Shown piece by piece: positions 53,540-64,000 of a DNA stretch of 64,000 bases. The stretch comes from Metallyticus violacea (taxonomy: Eukaryota > Arthropoda > Insecta > Mantodea > Metallyticidae). The stretch's first letter is position 1. Each line of letters starts with the position of its first letter. Location of the stretch: NCBI GenBank assembly GCA_030762175.1, contig CM060831.1, positions 4,293,001 to 4,357,000 on the forward strand. Direction: 5' to 3'. Under the pieces are notes generated by a model, which ran no database searches, was not told the origin of the DNA, and was given only the letters and a program-made list of their open reading frames with translations. Made by a program: the position numbers and the translations under genes.

Positions 53540-54235
53540 CATAATATAGTTTCTAGACATAGCGAAGAGCGTCGTTTGACACTTGAGGAATTTTTTTTTT
53601 TGATTGATTTATTTATGGACGCTCTTTAACAGCTCAGGTCATCAGCGTCCCATTCAACTCAGGGCGTGAAACGGCCTACAAATTTTGCTCAGAGGCCTCT
53701 CTTTTAGGCTTGCGGTTCTTTTTCGTGCCGTAAATGTACGACACGGGACCCACGGGTTTACTTCTCTTCCGACGGAAGCCATACTTAGGATTTTTACGTT
53801 CGAAAAAATCCATCGGTCCTGACCGGGTTCGAACCCGCGATGTTGGGTTTAGGAGGAAAGTATGGTAACCACTACACCACCAGGACCGACACACTTGAGG
53901 AACTTCACCAGCATCAGTGCTCCATTTTTTGACAAATACTTTACAGAAGAGAAACATTTCTACACCCCACTTCTTGAGTTGAAGGCCAGGCATTCTTTGC
54001 GCATTGTCGTATTGATGAAAACGATTAGAGACTTTGAGCCGAAGTTGAAATCACAGTCCAGCAAATGGACATGGACAGGTTCAGTTTACCCACACCCCCC
54101 CCCCCAAAAGTTAAACGATTCTGATCATCAAGGAGTCATTATGATAAGTGTCACAGGAGTGTATTATCGTCACTTCATTAAAAAACCAAATTCAATTGCT
54201 CGAGACTGTGCCACACATCCTCCATGACACACGTT
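53540..54235 (+). pseudogene. Tc1/mariner relic interrupted by a SINE
   Basis: Upstream of the SINE: SRHSEERRLTLEE; downstream: LEELHQHQCSIF and, further, DRFSLPTPPPQ then NDSDHQGVIMISVTGVYYRH, which resembles the stretch between the first and second catalytic Asp (K.M.SVFWD..GVI..). No intact catalytic motif remains, so the assignment is tentative. Confidence 0.45.
53591..53890 (-). repeat. SINE A with 12-bp target duplication
   Basis: The tRNA-like head at the right end has box A (tggtgtagtggttacc in reverse) and box B (gggttcgaaccc), with an anticodon-loop-like cctcctaa suggesting tRNA-Arg ancestry. ACACTTGAGGAA occurs at 53579-53590 and 53891-53902. The body matches 12151 and 60020. Confidence 0.94.
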
Positions 54236-54799
54236 TTGATCAATATGCCGCGCAAATGTGAAGGGAGAGTGTTACTTCACTCACCCAACAGCCGGGACAA
54301 GACGCTACCTGACTTCGGCTTAGTTCTAAAGTAGAAAGTACCCATGAGCGGACTTACCATTGCCGTCATTCGACAGATGAACGGAAGAGGTGATTTGAAT
54401 GGAAGAACACAGACAGCTTCCCAAGTGTAGGGAGAAGCACAGAAACTGTACTGAAGAAATGTAAGGAGATACTGTGAAAAAATGAAAGTCTAAGTTAAAA
54501 AGGGGGCAGGGAATGAAATGACTCGCATATACGGGGGCTGCTGTAAGTACCCAGCCTGACTCAGACATGTCAAGGAGATAGCCAAATTGCTATGATATTT
54601 GTTAAATATCATCCTTTAGATGGCGATCTGCAAAATTTCAGACCACTTGTTTGTGATGATCGTGTAAACAATTAAATTTAAATTGCCTAAAACTGAAATA
54701 CAGCTGTCATAAAGTACTTGTTTTGAAGGGTTTGACCCAAAAGGAGTTGGATTCCATGTTAAAGGATTCTTTCCCTTCGTTTTCGACGGTTAAATAGTG

Positions 54800-55682
54800 G
54801 GCTTAACGTGGTCTTCCATTCCATTCAAGATGATCTTTCAGGGCGTCCCAAAACTGCTACCACCGACGAGACTGTGATTAAAGTTCACAATGCCGTACTC
54901 AATGATTGCAGATTGAAGTTACGCGATTGGCAGACATTGCAAAAACCTCGACAGGCCATTTCCACTACATTTTACATGAGTATGAGAAAGCTTCCCACTT
55001 GATGGGCGCCGCTTTTGTTAACATTCGAACGAACATTTCAGAAGTGTTTAGACTTGTTTAAACGCAATTCAAGTGAGTTTCTGTGACGTTTCACAACAGT
55101 AGATCAAACATGGATCCCTCGCCAGAGACGAAGGAGTAGTCCAAACAGTGGGTGGCAACAGGCGAAAGTGCACCAAAGAAAACGGTTCAATCTGCAGAAA
55201 AATTATGGTTACGGTTTTCTGTGATTCTTATGTTGTGGTGCTCGTAGACTACTTCCAGAAGGACAGAAGGGGAGTATTACATTTCTCTGCTGGACCAACT
55301 GAAGGATGCTATTCAGGCTAAGCGTCCACACCTTGCGAAAAAGAAAGTTCTCTTTCAGCGCCTTCACACATGTCTGGGATTGTTGCTCCAAAACTGCATG
55401 ACCTTCGCTTCCAAGTGCTTCCACATCCGCCATATCACCGGAATTGACTCCCAGCGATTATTTTTTGTTCCCAAACTTGAAGAAATGGCTGGGTGGATGA
55501 AGATTCGAGGTGGAAGCTGAGACAGACACACATTTTTCACAATCTTATTTTACTGACGGTATTAAAAAGTTGGAAAGTCGTTTGTCTAAACGTATTGATT
55601 TATAAGGTGACTTAGATTGGGGGGGGGGGTCTTAAATCTTGTGTTTATTTGGTCAGGCCGAGAACGTTTAGAATGCCCCTTA
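54800..55682 (+). pseudogene. mariner relic, family A copy 3
   Basis: Same family as 4920 and 16350. SGRPKTATTDETVIKVHNAV (54838-54900) and LNDCRLKLRDWQTLQKPR are the DNA-binding half. Then come TVDQTWIP (DQT in place of DET), KQWVATGERKCTKEN, a frameshifted LLDQLKDAIQAKRPHL, and a decayed PDSQRLFFVPKLEEMAGW block. The 3' end gagaacgtttagaatgccc is the family terminal repeat. This copy supplies the N-terminal half missing from copy 1. Confidence 0.85.
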
Positions 55683-55689
55683 CCATTTC

Positions 55690-56420
55690 AACCCTTGTGG
55701 CGAGAGAAATCGTTTCTTCGTGTTGTGGAAGTCAAAGGAATGGAATATTCCTTTAAAAAACAAACTTTAGAGCATCCCGGTTGAGATCTGAACATTGTCC
55801 ACGTAAGTATATTGAGAGGTTTCCTTTCACACACGTTTTAGGGGTACAAGTTAAAGTAGTGACAGTTTTGAATGTACCGCTAGATGAAAGTATTACCCAG
55901 GTGTCTATTCAGGGACTTTATAAAATGAAATACGCTTCAAAACGTTCTATACAACAGGTGCGATAGAAGAAACCATTACATCTTATTCCCGCCAATGAAA
56001 CAGTAGACTACAATAGTAGAAAATTGGCAAAAATAAGGAAATACTCACAAAAAAGGGGGGGGGGCAGAAGTAAGCAGCACAGAACGAAAAAGGCAACATA
56101 AAACCTTCCAATAATGTTTGATAGTTCGAGAATTTAATTTCTATACTTACAGATCTTTTATGACCTTTAATAAGGCATTTACCCATAAAACCAGGCTCTA
56201 ATAATAATATTTCGTATTAAGCCAAATTTGAAAATACTAAAATATTATAAAATTTATATAATGCATAACTACAATATACATAGTTTCTGCTTTAAGTGTC
56301 CTGTGTTAAAAGAATTATTTTTAGTATAACCTATCTAAAAAAGATTTTATAAAATTATAAAAATTGACCCAAATTTGGTGAAGGTATTTTGGAAGTGTAA
56401 TATGAGGAATAAACCATAAG
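55690..56420 (+). other. AT-rich DNA, no recognised element
   Basis: Contains a G run at 56055-56064. No gene or element signature. Confidence 0.5.
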
Positions 56421-56421
56421 T

Positions 56422-56932
56422 CATAGCAACTTTTGTTTTTCCCGCGAACAAAGGGCAAGACTAAAAAGGGAATGTACTTTCGAATGAAGCCACCAGATGG
56501 TGTATGTGAGCAGAGCTGCGTGTCTCAGCACACCCCAAAGTTCAGTTGGTGAGCTACAGTGGTCAGAAATGGAGGTCACGACGAGTGAACAACGAACGCA
56601 AGTGAAAATAGCTTTTCTCCGCATGAGAAATGCACGAGAATGCCACACAGAGCTATGGGAGGCACTATGTGCGCATTGTCTGCTCAATCGATCAGTGGCG
56701 AGGTGGACAGAGGCAGAACGAGGATGAGGTACAGTAACGTCCAGCGCCTATCATCCCGTAAGTACTGTTCCACAACCATTCGCACAGCCCTGTCCGCGGA
56801 GAAATGCTATTTTAACATGCGCACATGATCACTGTTACTTACCAATTGAATTTCGGGTTGTGCTGAGACATACAGCTCTGCTCACATATTTTCCCCTTGT
56901 TCGCGAGGAAAAAAAAAAAAATAGTAGCCATG
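56422..56932 (+). mobile_element. MITE with long inverted ends, transposase N-terminus inside
   Basis: The left end (catagcaacttttg, cgcgaacaa, then gtgagcagagctgcgtgtct and cagcaca) is mirrored at the right end (cgcgaacaagggg, gtgagcagagctgtatgtct in reverse), giving arms of about 100 bp. Between them lies VTTSEQRTQVKIAFLRMRNA then SVARWTEAERG, like the first helices of an IS630-Tc1-mariner transposase (.SVARW..AFR.GR). The rest of the protein is missing, so this is a deletion derivative. Confidence 0.8.
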
Positions 56933-58735
56933 CCTTACCCCTGGTAGTTGGCGCCAATTCAAAGAGAATTTATGATTTCAGAGTTTTAGGCTATGTTCCT
57001 TAAGGGTACCCACAGGTGAAATTTAGCCGGAGTTTTCGGAATTTTCTTTTTTATTCAAAACAGTTATGAACTTTTTGCTTACATTTACTGTCTATATAGA
57101 TATTTTGATATGAGATATATATGATACCGTTTAAGAGGTAGTAGTATTGCAAAAATATATTATAATAAATAATGATTACATTTACTAAAACTGTTTTATT
57201 CGCATGCAAATATTCCTGATTTTTTGCACTTAAATGTTCCATGCAATTTCCTTTAGATTTCTAATCAGAAAAGAGAAATAAATTTTGTAATTTTCTGTTC
57301 CAAACACATTTTAAAAATATAAGGTAATTAATGTGACACTTATAAGAAATATGAACATTTTCATATTAAAAAGTTTCGGAAAATTTTCTAAAACAACCAG
57401 GGAATACAAAAGAATATATATTAAATTTTTATCAACATAAAATAAATATATTAATCTCTTTATTTGCTCAAAAGAATAAAATCGTGTTGAATATTTAGCA
57501 TATAAAACTATTAGCGATATTAATTAGCTGAAAATATGACCGGGTGTATTACACTACTAAAACAATCAGTAATATTTTGAAGAAAGTTGCTTGAAAATTG
57601 CAACATTTAAATTGATCATTTCTGAGCATACTTAAGTGAAAATTCATGGTACTTTTCCTGGATGTACATTATACAGATGTGTCAAGATGTTGCGGACATA
57701 TGTTCCACACTTCCCCTTAGACAGCACATGTCGCCCCGTTCTCCCCAGCTCTATTAAACTCGTGTTGTGAGCCCTTCATGTGTGCGGACGTTATTGTCAT
57801 GATGCCCCATTGTTCACTATGCACACGCCCCGTTCTCTGTGGAAGCCGATTGTGGGGGATATTTGTTGGTTTCGTTTCCCTTCCATCTCTTATCTGCCTC
57901 TTGAGGTATTCCTTTGACATAACACAATCCGCTGTTTTTGTATCGGGGGATAAAGAAACGATCTACTGAAGCGAAAACCTACAAACAAGAATCAAGAACG
58001 ATCGAGCAGAAGAGCCTTCGGCAACTCGTTTCTCGAAAATATCGACATTTTAGTGCCGCTTTAAACTGAGGACTTGCAAGTTAATTTCTCTGCCAGCGTG
58101 CACAAAATACAGGAGTTTCAACTCTGATCGAACAAAGTAACCCGGTGCACTATCCGAGCTGTCACGCTTAGCCCCGAGGGAATCTGCCCCCTTTGCTGTC
58201 TTGGGAGTTTAACACATGGTCATATTGACAGTTCCTGCTTATAGCCAATGGATTGCGCCTGCGCAGTCTTACTTCCAGCTCTGCCGTCCTAATCCCTTAA
58301 CAACGCGTTTAAAGGCAGCGTATTGTTTTATAAAGTTAATTTAAAATGTCACGAGTTAAAATTTAAGCTCTATTATGCCTATTGTCGTAGTTTGGGGGAA
58401 ATTAAAGTTAATTAATACCCTTCTCATTCAATAAAACAGCAAAAATAAAAAGTATTAACATTAATTAAAAAGGATGTACTCACCTGCTGTATCTTATGGT
58501 CTTCTTCAATGATGGCTCAAGTGTAGAAAAAGCTTCAGAACCGGCAGTTTATGTACTACATCTGCAAAAACAAACATTTCGATTAGCTTTGGGAACTTTG
58601 TTACAGTTTTTCAAGCACTTTAACGGTCTTTACTTCTGTGAGAAGAGAAAGTATGCTAACCATTATATACCATTAGATAATAAATCTCAGACAGTCAAGT
58701 TACACTTAGCGCTCATAAGTAAGAGACATTTTTAA
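56933..58735 (+). other. AT-rich DNA with no recognised element
   Basis: No coding or repeat signature stands out. A GC-richer part near 57700-57860 and 58090-58310 has no motif I know. Confidence 0.45.
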
Positions 58736-58739
58736 GATG

Positions 58740-59260
58740 AGGAAAAGTGAATGTTGACCCATTAAAAAAATGTGGCATATGTTAGCCACAACTTTTACGA
58801 GTAAAAAGTACCAGGTAACGATCGTACCCACTTCTGCTATCAATAGTGTGAGGGTAAACAATCCTTTCGGTGTACAGGCAGCCAGTCGTTACGATGGAGC
58901 TGGAGAGAGAGCATGTTCGTGCTATGATTTCAAGAGGTTTGAATGGGTCCCAAAGCCTTATACGCTTGCAATGGGCTTTTGGGGACCTTGCTCCATATAG
59001 AGCTACAGCTTTCCGCTGGTATGTGGGATTTAAAACCGGACGAACATCACTATAAGATGAGGAAAAAAGTAGGCAACGACAATGACTGAGGAAAACATTG
59101 CGCGGTGGAAAAAATGATACATGAAAACAATCGCGTAACATTTAACACATCGAGGTAGCCTTCCATATTGGATCAAAATGTTGCAGAGATTCGACAGCGC
59201 GATTGGAAGAGCCACGAGAAGAGAGGGGTATACTACAATCAGCTGACCCGGCGAGGCGGA
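58740..59260 (+). pseudogene. mariner relic, 5' end and DNA-binding half
   Basis: TMELEREHVRAMISRGLNGS (58890-58950), then LIRLQWAFGDLAPYRATAFR and WYVGFKTGRTSL: the first helix-turn-helix and the RWY..F..GRTSL linker of a mariner transposase. Then frameshifted DEEKSRQRQ and IGSKCCRDSTARL fragments. The catalytic half is absent. Its untranslated leader and start match the MITE at 6456-6824. Confidence 0.82.
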
Positions 59261-59409
59261 GTCTTTCGCTACTGTGTTTTGAAGCCTATAGATGGAGACT
59301 ATTAAATGATTCAAAATAAACCGCTATAATATTTCCATTACTGTAAAGTTGTGTTAAAAGCATTGTCGAAATTAACTTATTTTTAGAAGAAAATTAACTG
59401 TTTAGAAGA

Positions 59410-59862
59410 AATATTAATACGTAAGATTTAAACCCGCTGGTGTGCGCTCTTTAAGCCAAAATAGTAGCTGCTATCTCTCTATCTTTGAGGTAAATTTCAA
59501 GAACATAGGTCGGTAACTATCAATAAATGTTAAATTAAATGAATAATCGAAATCCTTACAGACAAACAGGACATGTTGGGCAACCGTCAAGGTAGACTTG
59601 GTTTCAACAGAACGGCTATGATTGTTGAAGAGCACTACCAATTCTAAATAAACTTATAAACAATCATAGAGTTCTGTTAAAACCAAGTCTCCTTTGTCGA
59701 TTGTCCTGTCTCACTGTAAGGTTTCGATGATGCATTTAATTTAACGCTTATTGATGTGTTACCGACTCATAGCTCTGAATTACCGAGAGATAGAGAGGAG
59801 GGCGCTATATTTTTGCACGAAGCGCGCATACCACCGTGTTTAAATCTTAAGTATTAATATTC
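59410..59862. mobile_element. foldback palindrome, arms about 200 bp
   Basis: Left: aatattaatacgtaagattt then aaac..gctggtgtgcgc, gtcggtaac, atcaata, gttaaattaaatg, atcgaaa, ccttacag, agacttggttt, aacagaac, tatgattgtt. Right, in reverse, shows the same blocks in the same order. The centre near 59640-59655 is short, so the whole element can fold into one hairpin. No coding sequence. Confidence 0.9.
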
Positions 59863-60019
59863 GCCTTTCTATTTTGCTATTATTTTTATTTTCAATTGTT
59901 ATATATTATAATTATTTATTTACCCTCCCCCGCCTTTTCCCCCATGTGTTTGTTTTACCTGTTTCCATACATTACGTTACCTTCGATATACAATATTTAC
60001 TTTTACCACCTTAACTTGT

Positions 60020-60324
60020 GTCGGTCTGGTGGTGTAGTGGTTATCACATTTGCCTCCTAAACCCAAGATCGCGGGTTCGAACCCGGCCAGCGGCCAGGAG
60101 CGATGGATTTTTTTGGGTGTAAAAATCGTAAGTATGGCTTCCTTCGGAAGGGAAGTAAAGCCGTGGGTCCCGTGTCGTACATTTACGGCACGAAAAAGAT
60201 TCTCAAGCCTGAAAGAAGAGGCCTCTGAGCAAAATTTGTCGGCCGTTTCACGCCTTGAGTTGAATGGGACGCTGAATACCTTGGATGTTAAAGAGCGTCC
60301 ATAAATAAATCAATAAAAAAAAAA
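60020..60324 (+). repeat. SINE A with 10-bp target duplication
   Basis: The head starts tcggtctggtggtgtagtgg (box A) with box B gggttcgaacccgg about 40 bp on. The body has gtgggtcccgtgtcgtacat and cgtttcacgccttgagttg, and the tail is poly-A. CTTAACTTGT lies at 60010-60019 and 60325-60334. This is the best preserved + strand copy. Confidence 0.95.
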
Positions 60325-60334
60325 CTTAACTTGT

Positions 60335-61960
60335 CTTTCCGACTTTGAAGAAGGAAAAAAAGCTGCTCGAAATATTGCAGTATTTGTGTTACTATTTAGA
60401 CATTTTTATTTCTGCTTCTGCATTATATATAACTGAAACTTCCCTCGCAATACATGTATTTATAGTTATACAAACTTACCATAAAGTGAGTGTACCCATT
60501 ATTAAAGCAAGTTTAATTACAGGAGAACGAGAACAGATATTCGTGGTCCCAGTGCTAAACTTACATTAATACAGCAAATGTCCATATTACTATGTTCGTG
60601 TGCTTCTCTTTTGTTTTCTCCACGAGGCAACTTTGAGAATTATCTTCAGTGGTTCGTCGTTTATTTTTCAGTATCCAAGGCCTACGTAAATTTACCATAT
60701 AGTACTGTTTTTCTGTATTTCTTACATTTTTCACCACCAGAGCGAATCTCTGCCTCAACTACAGATTTTTTTGAAAGTTATGCATCTGCTTTAGTGATAA
60801 CATGTTTGTTTTTCAGAGTAGCCAACCAAACTATTACATAATTTTACGATGTACCAATATGTTAGCATGTATTTAAAGGCTAACTGTTGAACGTCTGTTG
60901 GGTTGAAAGACCCAAGGAATTTAAAAATCCCTAGGTTTATTAACCGTCCAACGGTATTCTTTTTAACAATGGTACCACACTTGACCCTCTTTTATTCTTG
61001 CTTTGGATAAAGCTTTATGGCCTCTTTGGCTTTCCAACCGACTGTAAAGGAAAACACCAGAGAACTTTTTCTTTTGTTGGCATGTTAACGTTATATTATA
61101 TATATATACACACGACATCTACATAAATAAAATATAATTACGTTTGCACATGCATATTATGTATATTATATTTACATTTACTTGTAATGGGCGAAAGGAC
61201 TGTTGCATCTCAGAGGAGAGATTATGTTGTGAAATATATTTTTGCTTTTGCAAAAAGATGCTATATATTGTGTGTGAGTGTGTGTGTGTGTTTTTTTTTT
61301 TTTTAACTCCCGCCTTAGACGAAGGTGTATAGAGGTCGAAGTTGTTACATCAAGACGTCAAGTCTTGGCAAATGGCATATTTGTACACTTTGTTGTGTTA
61401 ATATAATATCAAAAATAAAGAAAAAACTCAGAAAGAACCCATCACATAGCAATACGAAACACATGACATCCGCCACTTCAAGATACTACAGGTGTTTTTT
61501 TTAGGGAGGCCTAGTTTATCGGACGTGGCAGTTGTTTAAACCCTCAGTCCATCAAGGGAGACACAATAAAACGAAGTGAGTCACCATGGGAACTCCAGCA
61601 GATGGGGTAGCGAACATTCTCCCTCTCACGATAACAATGCCTAGGGGGTGTGTGTATGAAGTTGGCTGACTTAAATTTGGCTTCGTGACTTTTGGTTGTT
61701 CAGCAAACGGAACTGAACTTTTGTTTTGGAGTTCTAATTACGTAGTAGACAGTTTCAAGTGTGTGAGAATGAGCTAAGGAGAATTACCGTACACGGAAAA
61801 AGATTAACTTTTATTATTATCATCTCCAAAGAAGTCCTATGTTTTGCACTCTAGTTGTTGAGCTGCGCATATTGCAATAGACATTAATTCTCTGCTAATA
61901 GAAGACTAACAAGAGGAATAGGAATTATTAGGAGCAGAAAGAACCATTTCCGGTTACATA
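60335..61960 (+). other. AT-rich DNA, no recognised element
   Basis: Contains a TA run (61098-61110) and a (TG)n/T run (61270-61304). No gene signal. Confidence 0.5.
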
Positions 61961-61965
61961 TGGGC

Positions 61966-62095
61966 CATTTCTTAGAAAAGACGGAGTAATTCCTGATAGC
62001 GGACGTAACATTTCTTAGAAAAGATGAAACAATTCCTGATAACAGACAGACCATTTCTTAGAAAAGACGGAGCAATTCTTGGTAGATGGTAAATT
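61966..62095 (+). repeat. 43-bp minisatellite, three units
   Basis: The landmark catttcttagaaaaga starts at 61966, 62009 and 62052, exactly 43 bp apart; each is followed by an aattcctgata-type block. A partial unit (ccatttccggttacat) precedes it. Confidence 0.92.
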
Positions 62096-62099
62096 TATT

Positions 62100-62961
62100 A
62101 AAATTGCAAGTTCGTGCTGAAATGTTCGGCTTTTAATACAGAAATTCTGTAAAATATTAGAATGTATTTCATTTTTATATACTGCATGGTGTTTTTCCAG
62201 CAATATCAGATCAAAAGATAATTTTACTATCTAACTAAATTAGAAATAGAATGTAACTTGATTATCCACTTCAATTCTTGTTTTATTTACAAGAGTATAG
62301 ATTATTGAGATTTTTTAAAATTAATTTTGGTCATTGAGCTATTTATTCTCGAGACAATTGGCGCTTTATGTTGCAGTCTTGTAATGTAGAAAATCAACCG
62401 CTCGAGCGGTAAAGTTCATTCATTATACTTAGCGCAAAATGAATTTTAAAACTAAAAATGTCATACTTCCGAGTTTAAGCAGACAGTAGTAGCAGGATAA
62501 GTATTAGTCGCGTGTTACTTCTTTTGTTTTTAAGGAATTTAATAGAAAGACAACGGTTGCTTAATATGGCACATTTAAATGACCTAAATAGCAGTAATTA
62601 ATGGAGGAGTGGATACAGAACACTGTGCATGTTTTAAGTTATTGATGAAACTATTGCGTGTATTATATATTTCGTACCAACATTTGTGGTTAGGCAGGAC
62701 TCTTCCCTAATCTACTATCACTAGGACAGTGAGAGTTAGCAATACGGAAAGATTCGTAAGAACGTTGAAGCTGTTTTTGGAGCGAGATGAAGAAAGTTTT
62801 AATGAATGGTGTGAGCAGGATGTTATGTTTTGACTCCTTTGCAAGTGAGAACAACACAGGTACACACATTTTATAACTATGCTAAGGAAGAAGTCCCTTT
62901 CCTTAAAATAACGATAAATACGATGCTGTCCAATATAGGACCAGAAATTTGGACTACATCT
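62100..62961 (+). other. AT-rich DNA, no recognised element
   Basis: No terminal repeats, coding motifs or SINE body seen. Confidence 0.5.
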
Positions 62962-63205
62962 CAAGTAATCAGCGTCCCATCCAATTCAGGGTGTGAAACG
63001 GCCTACAAATTTTACTCAGAGGCCTCTTCTTTCATGCTTGAGGTTCTTTACTGTGCCGTAAATTTACGACACGGGATCCACGGCTTTACTTCCCTTCCGA
63101 AGAATGGGATTTTTACGCCCGAGAAAAAAAAACATCCGGATTGAACCCGCGATCTTGCGTCTACGAGACAAGTATGGCTACTACTAGACCACCAGGACCT
63201 ACTAA
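62962..63205 (-). repeat. SINE A, diverged fragment
   Basis: Body blocks (atcagcgtcccatccaa, gaaacggcctacaaatttt, cagaggcctcttctttca) match the other three copies. The head keeps a damaged box B (gattgaacccg). No target duplication was found. Confidence 0.88.
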
Positions 63206-63234
63206 TGTCAACTTGTAAGTATAGTACTGCATAA

Positions 63235-63400
63235 AAGTTTCTTATTGCTATTGACAGTAGTAGGGCGACTTCGGCCACCAGATGAATGCCTGCTGGTTTC
63301 TTGCCCTCACTACCCAAAAAGCGCATAATTGCTCGCTGCTCCTCCTCATGCACTTTCCAAGGGGCCTGCCACCTTGTCTTGTTATGGCCATTGACATCAC
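63235..63400 (-). pseudogene. mariner transposase N-terminal fragment
   Basis: On minus, EEQRAIMRFLGSEGKKPAGI then HL resembles the first helix of mariner transposases (.QRA.IRFL...G.K..EIH). Nothing further of the protein is present. Confidence 0.5.
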
Positions 63401-63479
63401 ATTTGCCGAGATGCCCCGCGCGCTTGTTCCTCCAGCAAAAGGACACATATCTTCGTTATTTATACGTGCAGTGCAACAC

Positions 63480-64000
63480 CCTACTACATAATTGAGAATT
63501 TATATTGCTAAATTAAGATTATTTTCTTCACTCAGCCTTGTATTAAGACAAATAATTATATTTTTCAGATCTGTACTCTAAGGTAAAGAAGTATAGGAGG
63601 AAAAAGTACTTTAAGAGTCCGTAAGTCTGTCTTGCACGCTATAACGTTATGATAAAGGCAGCACTCTCATATCAAAGTAACGCAGTTAATTCCCGCTCGA
63701 CATAATTTGAAAGAACCGCGTGTTCCAGTAATAATTTAACGAAATTATTTTTATTGGAGTTCTTGATAAGTCAAAATAATAAAACACACAGAGAGACCAA
63801 TAGCCCTTATTTTTGTTTTTGCTATTTTCCGTGGGGCAGTTAAAATAGACGATACATTTATCAAATTAAAACAAAATAACAAATGGACTGAAACAAAACA
63901 GCCTTCAAATAATCAAGTATATATCTTAACTGTTTTATATATGCTTTTTTCCAAGCAACAGTAATCCGTAGGACTTTTTGCAATTTAAATATAATTGGAC
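63480..64000 (+). other. AT-rich DNA, no recognised element
   Basis: No gene, exon-like stretch or repeat was recognised up to the window end. Confidence 0.5.

Noticed and set aside
60018..60090. tRNA gene-like boxes A and B
   Set aside because: The head is followed by a long SINE body, a poly-A tail and target duplications, and the cloverleaf stems pair poorly. It is a SINE head, not a tRNA gene. The same holds for the heads at 12440, 53880, 24290 and 24940.

Overview
The window looks like nuclear DNA from an insect with a large, transposon-rich genome. It holds one recognisable host gene split by long introns, and almost everything else with a readable signature is decayed Tc1/mariner-superfamily DNA, two tRNA-derived SINE families, a LINE remnant, or inverted-repeat elements. 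There is no bacterial-type gene density, operon structure, rRNA or CRISPR. The mix (dozens of mariner relics, DUF4817-like transposases, tRNA SINEs) would suit a cockroach, termite or stick insect, but the order is a guess.

The host gene is on the + strand: the C-terminal half of a TMTC2 orthologue (transmembrane and TPR repeat-containing protein 2). Eight exons were read at 2454-2770, 6061-6175, 7047-7132, 13814-14058, 19534-19674, 21027-21111, 41455-41639 and 51998-52183. All junctions are AG/GT and all phases agree, giving 452 uninterrupted residues: the last membrane segments, the family motif around AERVLYLPSMGFC, and about nine TPRs ending at a TGA. The N-terminal exons lie upstream of the window.

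Region by region: 1-2453 is an upstream intron with two mariner relics. Introns of 3.3, 0.9, 6.7, 5.5 and 1.4 kb separate exons 1-6; they hold mariners, an inverted-repeat element (3033-3382), a mariner-derived MITE (6456-6824), a minus-strand LINE (about 9650-11640), a Tc1 element (18214-19390) and two copies of a DUF4817-type transposon, one starting 11 bp past the exon 5 donor. The 20.3-kb intron (21112-41454) holds a possible Foldback-like element with inverted tandem-repeat arms (about 21640-28630), a TAA-flanked MITE, a SINE nested in a palindrome, an internally deleted pogo element and several full-length mariners. The 10.4-kb intron (41640-51997) is mostly mariners, one with an almost intact transposase. 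From 52184 to 64000 only TE relics, MITEs, a palindrome and a minisatellite were found.

The most unusual features are the inverted tandem-repeat pair (21640-28630), the self-complementary element with a ribozyme-like core (3033-3382), and several independent cases of internal deletion turning transposons into short derivatives, with a probable longer relative in the same window.
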